DNA of 64,000 nucleotides from Candidatus Planktophila sp. (GTDB lineage Bacteria > Actinomycetota > Actinomycetes > Nanopelagicales > Nanopelagicaceae), in assembly GCA_030649935.1 (NCBI GenBank), contig JAUSFN010000036.1, positions 155,789 to 219,788 on the forward strand, read 5' to 3'. The notes under the pieces were generated by a model. It was not told the origin of the DNA. It worked only from the letters and a program-made list of their open reading frames with translations, and made no database searches. The position numbers and the translations under genes were made by a program. Below, in pieces: positions 1-8,274 of this stretch (the stretch's first letter is position 1; every line of letters begins with the position of its first letter).

Positions 1-1482
1 GAAGTTACAGTGGTTGGTGCCAGAAGCTGCAGGAGTTGATGTAATTGGAGAACCCGCATCTGTAAAGGTTGTGTAACCCTTACTTGGGGTCATGTTCCAC
101 AACATCAGTAGCTTATTGGTAGGTCCTTTGTAAGACCTAGTTGTCTTATATGCAGCAAAGGCAGCTAACTTTTCCTCTGCAAATTGCTGGGCATAAGCAT
201 CAACGATGCGCTGTGAGGCACCTGCAGGTGTAATTGGATCTGCAACACCTGTCATGAGGATGGTTGGAACATTTATTTTTCCGGTATTGCTATGGAGTGC
301 ATTCATCTTCGCAATTGCAGCTGCATTTCCAACGGCGCGTGGTGCACCCGGATTTGCAGTAGAAAGTGCGCCAAGTAATGCATCGATAACCGTATTACCA
401 GAAAGAGCGGCGTTAAATATAACTCGCTCGTTGTCAATTCGCGTGGCGTAATCAGTTTTTGTATTATCAAAGATTGCACCCCCTGCTTGAAGTTCAACAT
501 CTTGCGTTGCAAGAACAGCTAGAACTGCTGCAGTCGTTCCATTTTCTAGTATTGCTAACGCGGGACTAATTGCTAATGGAAATGAGAGTTTTAGAGCTCC
601 TTCTGGTCCTCTAATTGAGTCGAAGTGTGCAGATTGAGTTGGGATTCCTGCCATTAAGCCGAGCAGTAAAAGTGCACTACGAGGTGGAACCCCACCGGCA
701 GCTAACGCTTTACCTGTTGCAGATGAAGTATCTGGCCAAGCATTGGTGGAAAGCGATGCCTGAACCTTAGCCATCACGGTAAAGATTTTGACCAGGTCAC
801 CTAAGGCTTCGGCATTTCCAGTAGCTCCCGCTGAGTAGTTGCCACCTTTTATCGTTGGATCAAAGAGTGTTTTAACTCCCCATAGGAAGTCACCGGCACC
901 GGTTAACTGTGGAGCGATATTGTCGGCCATGCACATTGGTGCAGCTGCAGAGATGAGATTAGGATACTTCTCGGCAAGTCCTTGAGTGATAACTCCACCA
1001 AGAGATGATCCCCACGCAACAACTTTTGTAGTCTTTGGGAACTGCGCCTTGAAGACACCTATTAACTCAACGTTTGTAGCTATCGCCGAATCTGGATTCC
1101 ACCCTTGGCGGGCAAAGCCAGAACCCACGACTGCGACACCTTGGCTAAATAAGTACTGTGCCACTGCGGCATTCCCATTTGGAACAGGTTCTGGCCTATT
1201 ATCAACTTTGTATCCACCAATCAGGGGAATTCCAACTGGAATATCAATGTTGTAACGATATCCATGTGAGTACAAAGCGACAGTTCCGTTAAAATTAGCT
1301 GGAACCATCATTGAATACGGTGCACCATCTGATGTCACACCAACGCATGATTGAATTGGAGATTTTCCATCGCATGCAGGTGCAGCGTTAGCTGCAACTG
1401 GGATCGAAACAATGATTCCAGTTAAGAGTGCGCTCGCACTAAGAAGTGCGTAAATTCGCGTTTTAGCTGAGATAGCTCTCAT
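1..1482 (-). CDS. Secreted alpha/beta-hydrolase-fold protein, C-terminus cut by window edge
   Basis: Open in frame from an ATG at 1482 to the window edge, so 494 residues are visible and the true end lies outside. The N-terminus is a signal peptide (basic MRAISAKTR, hydrophobic stretch, AANA-A cleavage near residue 33), so the product is exported. A nucleophile-elbow motif GSSLGG places the likely catalytic serine at about residue 160, a VADPITPA segment could hold the acid, and TNHC near the edge could hold the histidine. This is typical of serine hydrolases or peptidases, but I cannot name the substrate. The start overlaps the livK stop by one base (TAATG), so it is translationally coupled to the branched-chain amino acid transporter; a peptidase feeding amino acids to that transporter is possible but inferred. 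Confidence 0.8.
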   Translation of the reverse strand, partial: MRAISAKTRIYALLSASALLTGIIVSIPVAANAAPACDGKSPIQSCVGVTSDGAPYSMMVPANFNGTVALYSHGYRYNIDIPVGIPLIGGYKVDNRPEPVPNGNAAVAQYLFSQGVAVVGSGFARQGWNPDSAIATNVELIGVFKAQFPKTTKVVAWGSSLGGVITQGLAEKYPNLISAAAPMCMADNIAPQLTGAGDFLWGVKTLFDPTIKGGNYSAGATGNAEALGDLVKIFTVMAKVQASLSTNAWPDTSSATGKALAAGGVPPRSALLLLGLMAGIPTQSAHFDSIRGPEGALKLSFPLAISPALAILENGTTAAVLAVLATQDVELQAGGAIFDNTKTDYATRIDNERVIFNAALSGNTVIDALLGALSTANPGAPRAVGNAAAIAKMNALHSNTGKINVPTILMTGVADPITPAGASQRIVDAYAQQFAEEKLAAFAAYKTTRSYKGPTNKLLMLWNMTPSKGYTTFTDAGSPITSTPAASGTNHCNF

Positions 1483-2771
1483 TAGTTTGGTAATCCCTTC
1501 GCTGGCATTGCTGGGCGCTTGTAGGTTGATTTAACAACTGCGCCTGCACCTGAATCGGTTGTGTATGTGACATAGGTTCCACCAAGAGGAAGTAAATCTC
1601 CTGTTGGAGAATACTTGCCAACCCAGTAGCCAGTTAGTCCTACGTGACTCTTAGCTGAGTATCCAACTGGAGTTAGCGCAGAGTTAGCTAAAGTAGCGCC
1701 CTTAGTATTTAGAACTGCCATCAATGACTTACGTGTTGGATTTTGCCCAGCAGCTTTTAGGGCTTGAGCAGTCATGAAGGCCGTGTTCATACCAAGTAAA
1801 ACGTTTAGGTCAAAGACTGATCCTGGAAGGGCTTTGGCATAAATATCTGAGAAGAGTTTTATGTACTCATCATTTAAATCAGTAGTAGCTGGCACCGGTG
1901 AAAAACCAATGGCGTTATATAGAACGCCAGCTGGAACTCCTGTTAGCTTGATAGTTGTCGCATCGCCACCAACTGAACCAAGCATCCACTGGGGTGCATA
2001 TTTCAACACAGCGGCCGTACCGAGCATTGCAGAGGTTGCACTCGATACTCCGAAGAGAATCACTACATCGGCTTCAGCGGCCTTGAATTTTGTAATCCAA
2101 CCCGCAGCAGCTGCAGCGCCTTGCGAGCCTGATGCATATGGAACTTTTACTGCAAAGTTGATACCGGCAGTTTTAAAACCTGCCAGCGCATCGCTACCAA
2201 AGTCATCATCTTGATACAGCAGGCCGATTTTCTTGCCCGCAAAATTATCCTTGATGTACTCACCCATAATCTTGGCCTCCATAATATATGAAGGTAAAAT
2301 TGCATACGTGGTTGGGTACTTCTTCACATCGGCAAAGCCACTAAATCCAGTATTAACAAATAGAACTGGAACGCCACGCCTACCTGGGTTAAGCGAGGAA
2401 GCAACTGCCTTTACATTCGCAGTTCCTAAGGGTGCTAGTAGTGCCATGACTTTATCTTTTAAGATCAGTTCGTTGGTCTTGGCTACTGCCTCGGTTGGAA
2501 CATAACGATCATCTTTAACTATGAGAGTGATTTTGCGACCGTTGACTCCACCATTTGCATTCAGATAATCGAAGTAAGCCTTCGCGGCTCCTGGGATTTT
2601 GTTGTAACCAAGTGATGCTGCTCCGGTCATTGGAAGTGTCATTCCGAGTTTGATTTCAGATGACGCAACTCCAACTTCTCTCGCGTTTGCCGGAACTGCA
2701 GTTGCAGTCAAGCTCGCTACGGCTAGTACCGCAGAAACTGAGATCAGTTTCCGGCGATTCATTGCTTTCAT
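1482..2771 (-). CDS. livK: Branched-chain amino acid-type ABC transporter, substrate-binding protein
   Basis: A 429-residue periplasmic-binding protein of the LivJ/LivK (type I, leucine-binding) family. It begins with a Sec signal peptide (about residues 1-30, ending VPANA) followed by the mature-type segment EIKLGMTLPMTG, which is characteristic of the family. It would capture amino acids or related ligands outside the membrane and deliver them to LivHM. The ATG at 2771 has an AAGGA sequence 5 nt upstream. It lies downstream of livM in the order livG-livF-livH-livM-livK, so the whole transporter is encoded in one run. The ligand cannot be read from the sequence; amides, urea or peptides remain possible alternatives to leucine/isoleucine/valine. 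Confidence 0.9.
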   Translation of the reverse strand: MKAMNRRKLISVSAVLAVASLTATAVPANAREVGVASSEIKLGMTLPMTGAASLGYNKIPGAAKAYFDYLNANGGVNGRKITLIVKDDRYVPTEAVAKTNELILKDKVMALLAPLGTANVKAVASSLNPGRRGVPVLFVNTGFSGFADVKKYPTTYAILPSYIMEAKIMGEYIKDNFAGKKIGLLYQDDDFGSDALAGFKTAGINFAVKVPYASGSQGAAAAAGWITKFKAAEADVVILFGVSSATSAMLGTAAVLKYAPQWMLGSVGGDATTIKLTGVPAGVLYNAIGFSPVPATTDLNDEYIKLFSDIYAKALPGSVFDLNVLLGMNTAFMTAQALKAAGQNPTRKSLMAVLNTKGATLANSALTPVGYSAKSHVGLTGYWVGKYSPTGDLLPLGGTYVTYTTDSGAGAVVKSTYKRPAMPAKGLPN

Positions 2772-2804
2772 GTGTTTCCTTCCATCGAGGGTTTGGGTAG
2801 AGCT

Positions 2805-3800
2805 TTACAACCTTTTCTTTGCCGCTTTTCTAGCTTCGCGCGCTCGATGTTGTTCAACTGGTCCATTGGGTACAAATAGAACAGTCACAATCAAGAGCGC
2901 ACTCACTATAAAGCCTGGCAAATTTGTGGTGATGTTCTCGGAGCTTCCGATGCGGTGTGCCACCACATCGGCGATCTCTGGGATTGCCACCAATGTCACT
3001 GCCCCAATCATGACCCCTGAGAGGGTACTTACGCCAGAGAGAACCGCTCCTGTCAAGAGTGCAAATGAGAGTGCGAGCGGAAAGGCGCTGGGTGAAACCG
3101 TTCCAATTGTCATGGATAACAGGGCGCCGGCTAAGCCAGCAATTCCTGCGCTTATTGTGAAGGCCAGAATCTTGCTTCTCCCGGTATTTATGCCGCAGAT
3201 CTGGGCGGCCACCTCATTGCTTCGGCCTGCGCGCCAATTTCGACCATATCGAGAGCTCAAGATATTACTGAGTAGCCATGTTGAAATAAGGGCCGCTAAG
3301 GCCGCGATCCAAAAGAACCACTTATATTGAGTGAAATCTTCGCCTAATCCAAGGGGCGGAAATCCAACATCAAAGAGAAGACCTTGTTCTCCGCCAAGAA
3401 TGGAGAATTGATTGGCAAGTGATGGCAGACCGATTGCTAAGGCCAGTGTCGTGCCAGCTAAATACGGACCAGATAACCGTGCAGCTGCAGCGCCAAGAAG
3501 TGCACCTCCAACGGCTGCGGCTAAAACTGCAATAAAGAAAGTTACAATGATTGGAATTTGAAATTCATTGCGCGCAAGCGTTGCACTATATGCACCAATT
3601 GCCATGAGGGCGCCATGACCTAGTGAGACTTGACCTGAATATCCGGTAAGTAAAATGAGTGAAGAGATAGCAATAACGAATACTGCAATTGATGCACCTT
3701 GATACACACGCAGTTCATCTACGCGATTACCTGCCAAGAATAAGATAAATCCAAAAATTAGAAATAAAGCGAAATGAACACGGGGCTTTAACTTATGCAC
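2805..3800 (-). CDS. livM: Branched-chain amino acid ABC transporter permease LivM
   Basis: A 331-residue integral membrane protein with about 8-10 hydrophobic helices and the LivM-family segment LLTGYSGQVSLGHGALMAIGAYS (about residues 50-72). That GQxSLGHxAFxxxGAY-type motif is diagnostic for this permease class. It pairs with LivH to form the membrane channel. Its start overlaps the livH end by 8 bases, which indicates coupled translation. The C-terminus is a short basic tail (HRAREARKAAKKRL), consistent with a cytoplasmic end. Confidence 0.92.
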   Translation of the reverse strand: MHKLKPRVHFALFLIFGFILFLAGNRVDELRVYQGASIAVFVIAISSLILLTGYSGQVSLGHGALMAIGAYSATLARNEFQIPIIVTFFIAVLAAAVGGALLGAAAARLSGPYLAGTTLALAIGLPSLANQFSILGGEQGLLFDVGFPPLGLGEDFTQYKWFFWIAALAALISTWLLSNILSSRYGRNWRAGRSNEVAAQICGINTGRSKILAFTISAGIAGLAGALLSMTIGTVSPSAFPLALSFALLTGAVLSGVSTLSGVMIGAVTLVAIPEIADVVAHRIGSSENITTNLPGFIVSALLIVTVLFVPNGPVEQHRAREARKAAKKRL

Positions 3801-4698
3801 GGCGCCCCACCTTTACTCCAATTATTCCCTGAGGGCGTATAAAGAGAACTAATAATAGAACCACGAAAGGTGCGATAAAGAAAAGACCACTGCTGACATA
3901 CATTAAAATAAATGAAATAGTTAGTCCTAAGAACATTCCCCCGATTACTGCGCCAAGCAAACTATCAAGTCCTCCAATGACTGCGGCTATAAAACCAGAT
4001 ACTAAGAGAAGTGAAAATTCAATTGAGTCTGGTGAGAAATTTCCATTTCCATTGACCGTCTGAAAAACTCCTGCAACTGCACCTGCCGCACCTGCTAACG
4101 CCCAGCCTAAAGTTCTTATTAAATCTACGCGTACTCCAGAAAGACGCGCAATTTCAGGTGCGTATGCCGATGCCCGAAACGATAGGCCTAGATTTGTTCG
4201 CTGAAAAAGTAGTGTAAGTAATGCCATCAAGATCAACGTTGTGATTAAAATAAGTAGTTTTAGGGGTGAAAAGACTAAAACTTCACCATTGACCGTAAAT
4301 CCATTATTAGAAACAGGTGGAAGAATTCGTAAATCTTGGCCGCCCCAAATCATCGCAATTACCGAGCGAATTAACCCCAATAATCCAAGGGTTGCAATAA
4401 TTGGTGCTACAGCTGCGATTGGGCCACTGGATGAGTGTTTAACTAAAACACGCATTAAAATAACTTCTACAAGTGCAGAAAATATTGCTCCACCAAGCAT
4501 TGCAATCGGCAAAGCGATCCAGAATGATCCAATTCGGGTTACTGCTTCATATCCAAAATATGTTGACAGTAATGCCATGCCAGCCTGAGCAAAATTTATG
4601 ACTCGTGTGCTTCGCCAGACTAATACAAATGCAATCGCCATGAGTGAATAAATAGAGCCAGCCGTAATTCCAATTAAAATCGTGTTTAGTAATTGCAT
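3793..4698 (-). CDS. livH: Branched-chain amino acid ABC transporter permease LivH
   Basis: A 301-residue membrane permease of the LivH family. The opening segment GITAGSIYSLMAIAFVLVWRSTRVINFAQAGMALL is typical: the V(I)NFAQG/A-type motif follows the first helix in this family. About eight transmembrane helices are seen. It heterodimerises with LivM to carry amino acids across the cytoplasmic membrane. It lies 2 nt downstream of livF and overlaps livM, in a five-gene transporter cluster. Confidence 0.92.
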   Translation of the reverse strand: MQLLNTILIGITAGSIYSLMAIAFVLVWRSTRVINFAQAGMALLSTYFGYEAVTRIGSFWIALPIAMLGGAIFSALVEVILMRVLVKHSSSGPIAAVAPIIATLGLLGLIRSVIAMIWGGQDLRILPPVSNNGFTVNGEVLVFSPLKLLILITTLILMALLTLLFQRTNLGLSFRASAYAPEIARLSGVRVDLIRTLGWALAGAAGAVAGVFQTVNGNGNFSPDSIEFSLLLVSGFIAAVIGGLDSLLGAVIGGMFLGLTISFILMYVSSGLFFIAPFVVLLLVLFIRPQGIIGVKVGRRA

Positions 4699-4700
4699 AA

Positions 4701-5411
4701 TTAATACCCCAAATAAGCAGCGCGCACTGCTGGGTCATCAATCAGCGCCTGTGCATGATCTACTGCGACTACTTTTCCAAGATTTAGAACAATTCCTAAA
4801 TCTGCAATCCTGAGAGCCCCCATCGCATTTTGTTCTACCAACACCACGGTCAAACGCATTGATGTAGTTAATTCACGAATTGTTTGAAAAATCTGCTCAA
4901 CTACAAGTGGAGCCAATCCGAGCGAAGGCTCATCAAGAAGAAGTAGTTTTGGTTTTGACATCAATGAGCGACCAATAGCTAGCATCTGACGTTCACCACC
5001 TGAAAGCGTGTCCGCTCTTTGTGCCAATCTCTCACCTATGCGTGGAAATATTGAAACCACCAGGTCAAGAGTTTCAATCATCTCTTTCTTATCACGTCGC
5101 CAAATAGCACCCAGCTCAAGATTCTCTTTGACGGTTAACTCTGGAATTACAGATTTGCCTTCTGATACATGTGAGATTCCTTTTCTTACTAATATCTCAG
5201 GTTTATCTCCTAGAATTGATTTGCCCATCCAACTAATTTTTCCATGCGAGGCTTGATTCAAGCCCGAGATCGCCCTTAATAAACTAGTCTTTCCCGCTCC
5301 ATTTGAGCCAATCACCGCGGCAAGTGCTCCAGTTGGTATCGCTAGTGAGAGTGAGTTAATTGCTCGAATAGCGCCGTGGTGAACGCTTAAATGAGAAACA
5401 TTAAGTGTCAT
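4701..5411 (-). CDS. livF: Branched-chain amino acid ABC transporter ATP-binding protein LivF
   Basis: A 236-residue ABC ATPase. Walker A is GSNGAGKT (residues 35-42), the signature is LSGGERQ and Walker B is LLLDEPSLGLAP. The overall length and the LGLAP ending of Walker B are typical of LivF. It energises LivHM together with LivG, on the cytoplasmic face. Its start is directly adjacent to the livG stop (5411/5412). Unlike LivG in this operon, its signature motif is canonical, so this subunit may form the more conserved ATPase site. Confidence 0.92.
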   Translation of the reverse strand: MTLNVSHLSVHHGAIRAINSLSLAIPTGALAAVIGSNGAGKTSLLRAISGLNQASHGKISWMGKSILGDKPEILVRKGISHVSEGKSVIPELTVKENLELGAIWRRDKKEMIETLDLVVSIFPRIGERLAQRADTLSGGERQMLAIGRSLMSKPKLLLLDEPSLGLAPLVVEQIFQTIRELTTSMRLTVVLVEQNAMGALRIADLGIVLNLGKVVAVDHAQALIDDPAVRAAYLGY

Positions 5412-6185
5412 TTATGCACCTGTTCCTAAATATGCTGCTATTACCGCTGGATCTCGTCGAACAGTTTCGGCACTGCCGCTTGCGATAACTTCGCCAAAGT
5501 TGAGTACATATAATTTGCTGCAGACTGACATGATTACATCCATGTGGTGTTCAACCAGTAGCACTGACATCTGTGTGCTCAAATTTCGGATAAGCGTATT
5601 CATCCACTCAATATCATGTACTCCTAATCCTCCGGCAGGCTCGTCCAACATCAAAATTTTTGGTTCACTCACCAGAGCTCGAGCAATCGCAACTCGTTTG
5701 GTATCGGGATACGACAAAGTATCGGCACGACGAGCGGCAAGGCCACCTGCGTAGACGCGCTCGAGCGCGATTCGTGCTCTTTCACGAATTCGATTCTCAT
5801 CTTTAATATTTCTGGCGAACGCAGCCGAAACTAAACCGGTTTTCGCTAAGTGTTGTGCCCCGATCATTACATTTTCTAGAACACTTAAATCCCCGAATAA
5901 ACCGACTCCTTGTAGCGTTCGCGCGATTCCAAGGTCAACTAACTCATCAGCGCGAGGAAAATCACGACGCTCGCCTTGTAAAAAAAATCTGCCCTCATCT
6001 GGAACTACCAGTCCGCACAGAGCATTAAATAGAGTGGTCTTGCCAGCGCCATTTGGACCAATGAGACCAACGACTTCATTGCTTCCGATCTCAAGATAGA
6101 CATCATTGAGTGCCCGAAGACCGCCGAAGGAGATAGATACTCCCTCGACATGCAACGCTGCAGTTTTAGTAAACATGAGGTGCAT
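5412..6185 (-). CDS. livG: Branched-chain amino acid ABC transporter ATP-binding protein LivG-like
   Basis: A 257-residue ABC ATPase, with Walker A GPNGAGKT at residues 43-50 and Walker B ILMLDEPAGGLG. The signature loop reads LSYPDTKRVAIARAL in place of the LSYGQQRRLEIARAL usual for LivG, so the Gly-Gln pair that contacts ATP is absent. I recall a similar YP-type signature in other actinobacterial homologues, so it may be subfamily-specific. I chose the ATG at 6185 because AAGGG lies upstream at a good distance. A TTG at 6209 and an ATG at 6176 are alternatives. The start lies inside the last 20 bases of alr, tying transporter translation to the cell-wall operon. Confidence 0.88.
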   Translation of the reverse strand: MHLMFTKTAALHVEGVSISFGGLRALNDVYLEIGSNEVVGLIGPNGAGKTTLFNALCGLVVPDEGRFFLQGERRDFPRADELVDLGIARTLQGVGLFGDLSVLENVMIGAQHLAKTGLVSAAFARNIKDENRIRERARIALERVYAGGLAARRADTLSYPDTKRVAIARALVSEPKILMLDEPAGGLGVHDIEWMNTLIRNLSTQMSVLLVEHHMDVIMSVCSKLYVLNFGEVIASGSAETVRRDPAVIAAYLGTGA

Positions 6186-7269
6186 AGATTCTAGGCACCC
6201 TTGGCCCAATTCGTGTAACTATCTCGTAGTTAATTGAAGCCGAGGAGGCCCCCCAATCATCGGCTGTGTACTCGCCATGCGTGCCATCGCCAAAAATAAC
6301 CACCCAATCCCCGGATTTCGCGGTGGATTCTGGACCTAAATCAACTACAAATTGATCCATGGAGACTCGCCCGATAATAGGCGCTCGTCTGTCTTCAAAA
6401 AAAACTCCAGCGCCTTGAGCAATTCGTGGGATTCCATCGGCATAACCCATCGCAACAATGCCAAGCTGTGTATCGAATTCCGTTATTGCACTCGCGCCAT
6501 ATCCGATGGGAGAGCCAGCTGGTACATATTTAACCAAATGTAGTTTGGCGCGCAGTTGCATTGCAGGTTTTAATCCTAAGCTGGCACTATCGCCAAGGTT
6601 TTTTACATCGGGTGATAATCCATACATAGCAATTCCTGTGCGCACTAAATCAAAGGCCGCTTGATGGATTTTCATTGTTGCAGCCGAGTTAGAAAGGTGT
6701 TTGATGGGTGGATTAACTCCGACACTCACCAATTGTCCGTGCATTTCTTTAAAGCGATTGACTTGAGCGAAATTTTGGTTCTGCTCTAGTTCGTCCGCAC
6801 GGGCAAAATGTGAGAAGAAACCAACAACATCAACAAAAGAGAAATCTGCTTTTAATAATTCGGGCCATTCATTGAGGAAACCACCCCGATTCATTCCCGT
6901 ATCGACTTCGATGTGAATTCGTGCTTTGACTTTTAATGCAGAAATCTCTTCTAATGTAGCTAAACATGAGACTGCTACGTCGATATCGTGGCTATGGGCC
7001 GCCCTAAAATCAGATCCTGGTGGCAGCAACCACGCGAGAATAGGGATTCGAATACCGTGTGTGCGAAGTGCGATTGCCTCTTCAAGTAAGGCGACACCTA
7101 ACCAATCAGCTCCAGCTTTCTCAGCCGCCAAACCAACTTCGATTAAACCATGACCATATGCATCGGCTTTAACGACCGCTAAGAGATCAACACCGCTTAT
7201 TGATTTCAAAGTTGAGATATTGGCAGTGATTGATGCAATATCGATTCGAGCTTCGGCTCGGTGCTCCAT
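6166..7269 (-). CDS. alr: Alanine racemase
   Basis: A 367-residue PLP-dependent enzyme that interconverts L- and D-alanine for peptidoglycan. The PLP-binding lysine lies in AVVKADAYGHG (Lys34), the hallmark of the family, in the N-terminal barrel. The C-terminal beta domain contains SMDQFVVDLG and GYADGIPR, also typical. The length is close to the usual 360-380 residues. It overlaps acpS by one base upstream (TAATG) and livG by about 20 bases downstream. With glmS and glmM in the same run it supplies cell-wall precursors. Confidence 0.95.
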   Translation of the reverse strand: MEHRAEARIDIASITANISTLKSISGVDLLAVVKADAYGHGLIEVGLAAEKAGADWLGVALLEEAIALRTHGIRIPILAWLLPPGSDFRAAHSHDIDVAVSCLATLEEISALKVKARIHIEVDTGMNRGGFLNEWPELLKADFSFVDVVGFFSHFARADELEQNQNFAQVNRFKEMHGQLVSVGVNPPIKHLSNSAATMKIHQAAFDLVRTGIAMYGLSPDVKNLGDSASLGLKPAMQLRAKLHLVKYVPAGSPIGYGASAITEFDTQLGIVAMGYADGIPRIAQGAGVFFEDRRAPIIGRVSMDQFVVDLGPESTAKSGDWVVIFGDGTHGEYTADDWGASSASINYEIVTRIGPRVPRIYAPHVY

Positions 7270-7613
7270 TATCTTCGCTCCACGATGACCATCGCCGATG
7301 CGATACCAGCGTCGTGCGAGAGCGAAAGGTGGACATCTGCGCCATCAATTAAATCGGCGATTTCTCCACGAAAGAGAAAAGCCGGCTTACCGCTTTCAAG
7401 GTTTATTACTTCGGCATCGTGCCAAGCAAGGCCTTTTCCAGCACTAATCGCCTTAGCTAGAGCCTCTTTTGCGGCAAAGCGGGCGGCGAGTGAGGCAATT
7501 GGTTTAGTACGTTCACCCTGAGTAAAAAGCTTCTCACGCAGGCCAGGGGTTCGATCAAGTGAGGATTTAAAGCGTTCGATATCGACCACATCGATGCCAA
7601 TCCCATCAATCAT
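7269..7613 (-). CDS. acpS: Holo-[acyl-carrier-protein] synthase
   Basis: A 114-residue phosphopantetheinyl transferase that activates acyl carrier protein for fatty-acid synthesis. It starts [15 protein letters not shown], where GIGxDxVxxxRf is the conserved Mg/CoA-binding strand, and contains [12 protein letters not shown] with the family (W/F)xxKEAxxK motif. It sits upstream of alr with a one-base overlap; the acpS-alr pairing is common in bacteria. The length is typical for AcpS monomers, which trimerise. Confidence 0.94.
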   Translation of the reverse strand: MIDGIGIDVVDIERFKSSLDRTPGLREKLFTQGERTKPIASLAARFAAKEALAKAISAGKGLAWHDAEVINLESGKPAFLFRGEIADLIDGADVHLSLSHDAGIASAMVIVERR

Positions 7614-7623
7614 GCAGGAAATC

Positions 7624-8274
7624 CTAGTGCAGTTGACTCTTAGAAGGAACGTAGCGATCTACTGCAATTACCGCCACTAATAGTGCGCTACCTATAAACA
7701 GTCCTCCAAGTAAATCGGTGAACCAATGTGTATGACGTATGAGTGATACAACGCAAACGGTTAATGAAATTGTCACTACCCCGGCACTTGCTAGGCGACC
7801 TTGATATCTATCAACGCGGGCGTATCTATAGATTATATAAGCCAAAATCCCCCATGTCAGAACGGCATTAGATGCATGCCCACTGGGATATGACATTCCA
7901 CCAGCATGAAGTAGATCAATACCATCGCGAGGTTTTGTTCTTCCAAGAAATATTTTGAAAACTCCTACTACAAAATTGAGTGCGAGTAGAGATAAAACAG
8001 CCAAGTTAAGTGGACGCCAAGTCTTGAATTTATAAGCGATATATGAAGCTGCAATTATTAGTATCACTGTAGTTAACCAACGTGCACCTAAGTCATCTAA
8101 GCGCCTCAGTAGAAAGCCAGCAAAACCCTCAAACTGCGGTCGGTGCGTCCGGTTTACATCCTTATCGAAATTAACTAGTGGGCCATTACTTAAAACTTGT
8201 TGTGTCACAGCGAGAAAGCCTACGAATAGGAGTGCCGACCACCGTAAAGCGCGAAACATTTGTGCTTTACGCAC
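7624..8274 (-). CDS. PAP2-family membrane phosphatase
   Basis: A 216-residue membrane protein with about six helices and the three phosphatase motifs of the PAP2/PgpB superfamily: a first motif around [12 protein letters not shown] (Lys-Pro where Arg-Pro is usual), SYPSGHAS, and [11 protein letters not shown] with the HxxxD pair. Likely substrates are lipid phosphates such as undecaprenyl pyrophosphate, which would fit its place between glmS and acpS in a cell-envelope operon, but the substrate is inferred. The GTG at 8274 directly follows the glmS stop. An ATG at 8259 is an alternative start and neither has a clear ribosome-binding site. Confidence 0.85.
   Translation of the reverse strand: MRKAQMFRALRWSALLFVGFLAVTQQVLSNGPLVNFDKDVNRTHRPQFEGFAGFLLRRLDDLGARWLTTVILIIAASYIAYKFKTWRPLNLAVLSLLALNFVVGVFKIFLGRTKPRDGIDLLHAGGMSYPSGHASNAVLTWGILAYIIYRYARVDRYQGRLASAGVVTISLTVCVVSLIRHTHWFTDLLGGLFIGSALLVAVIAVDRYVPSKSQLH

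Noticed and set aside
2650..3330. Plus-strand open frame of 226 codons
   Set aside because: It is antisense to livM and the livK start, with no family resemblance and no ribosome-binding site.
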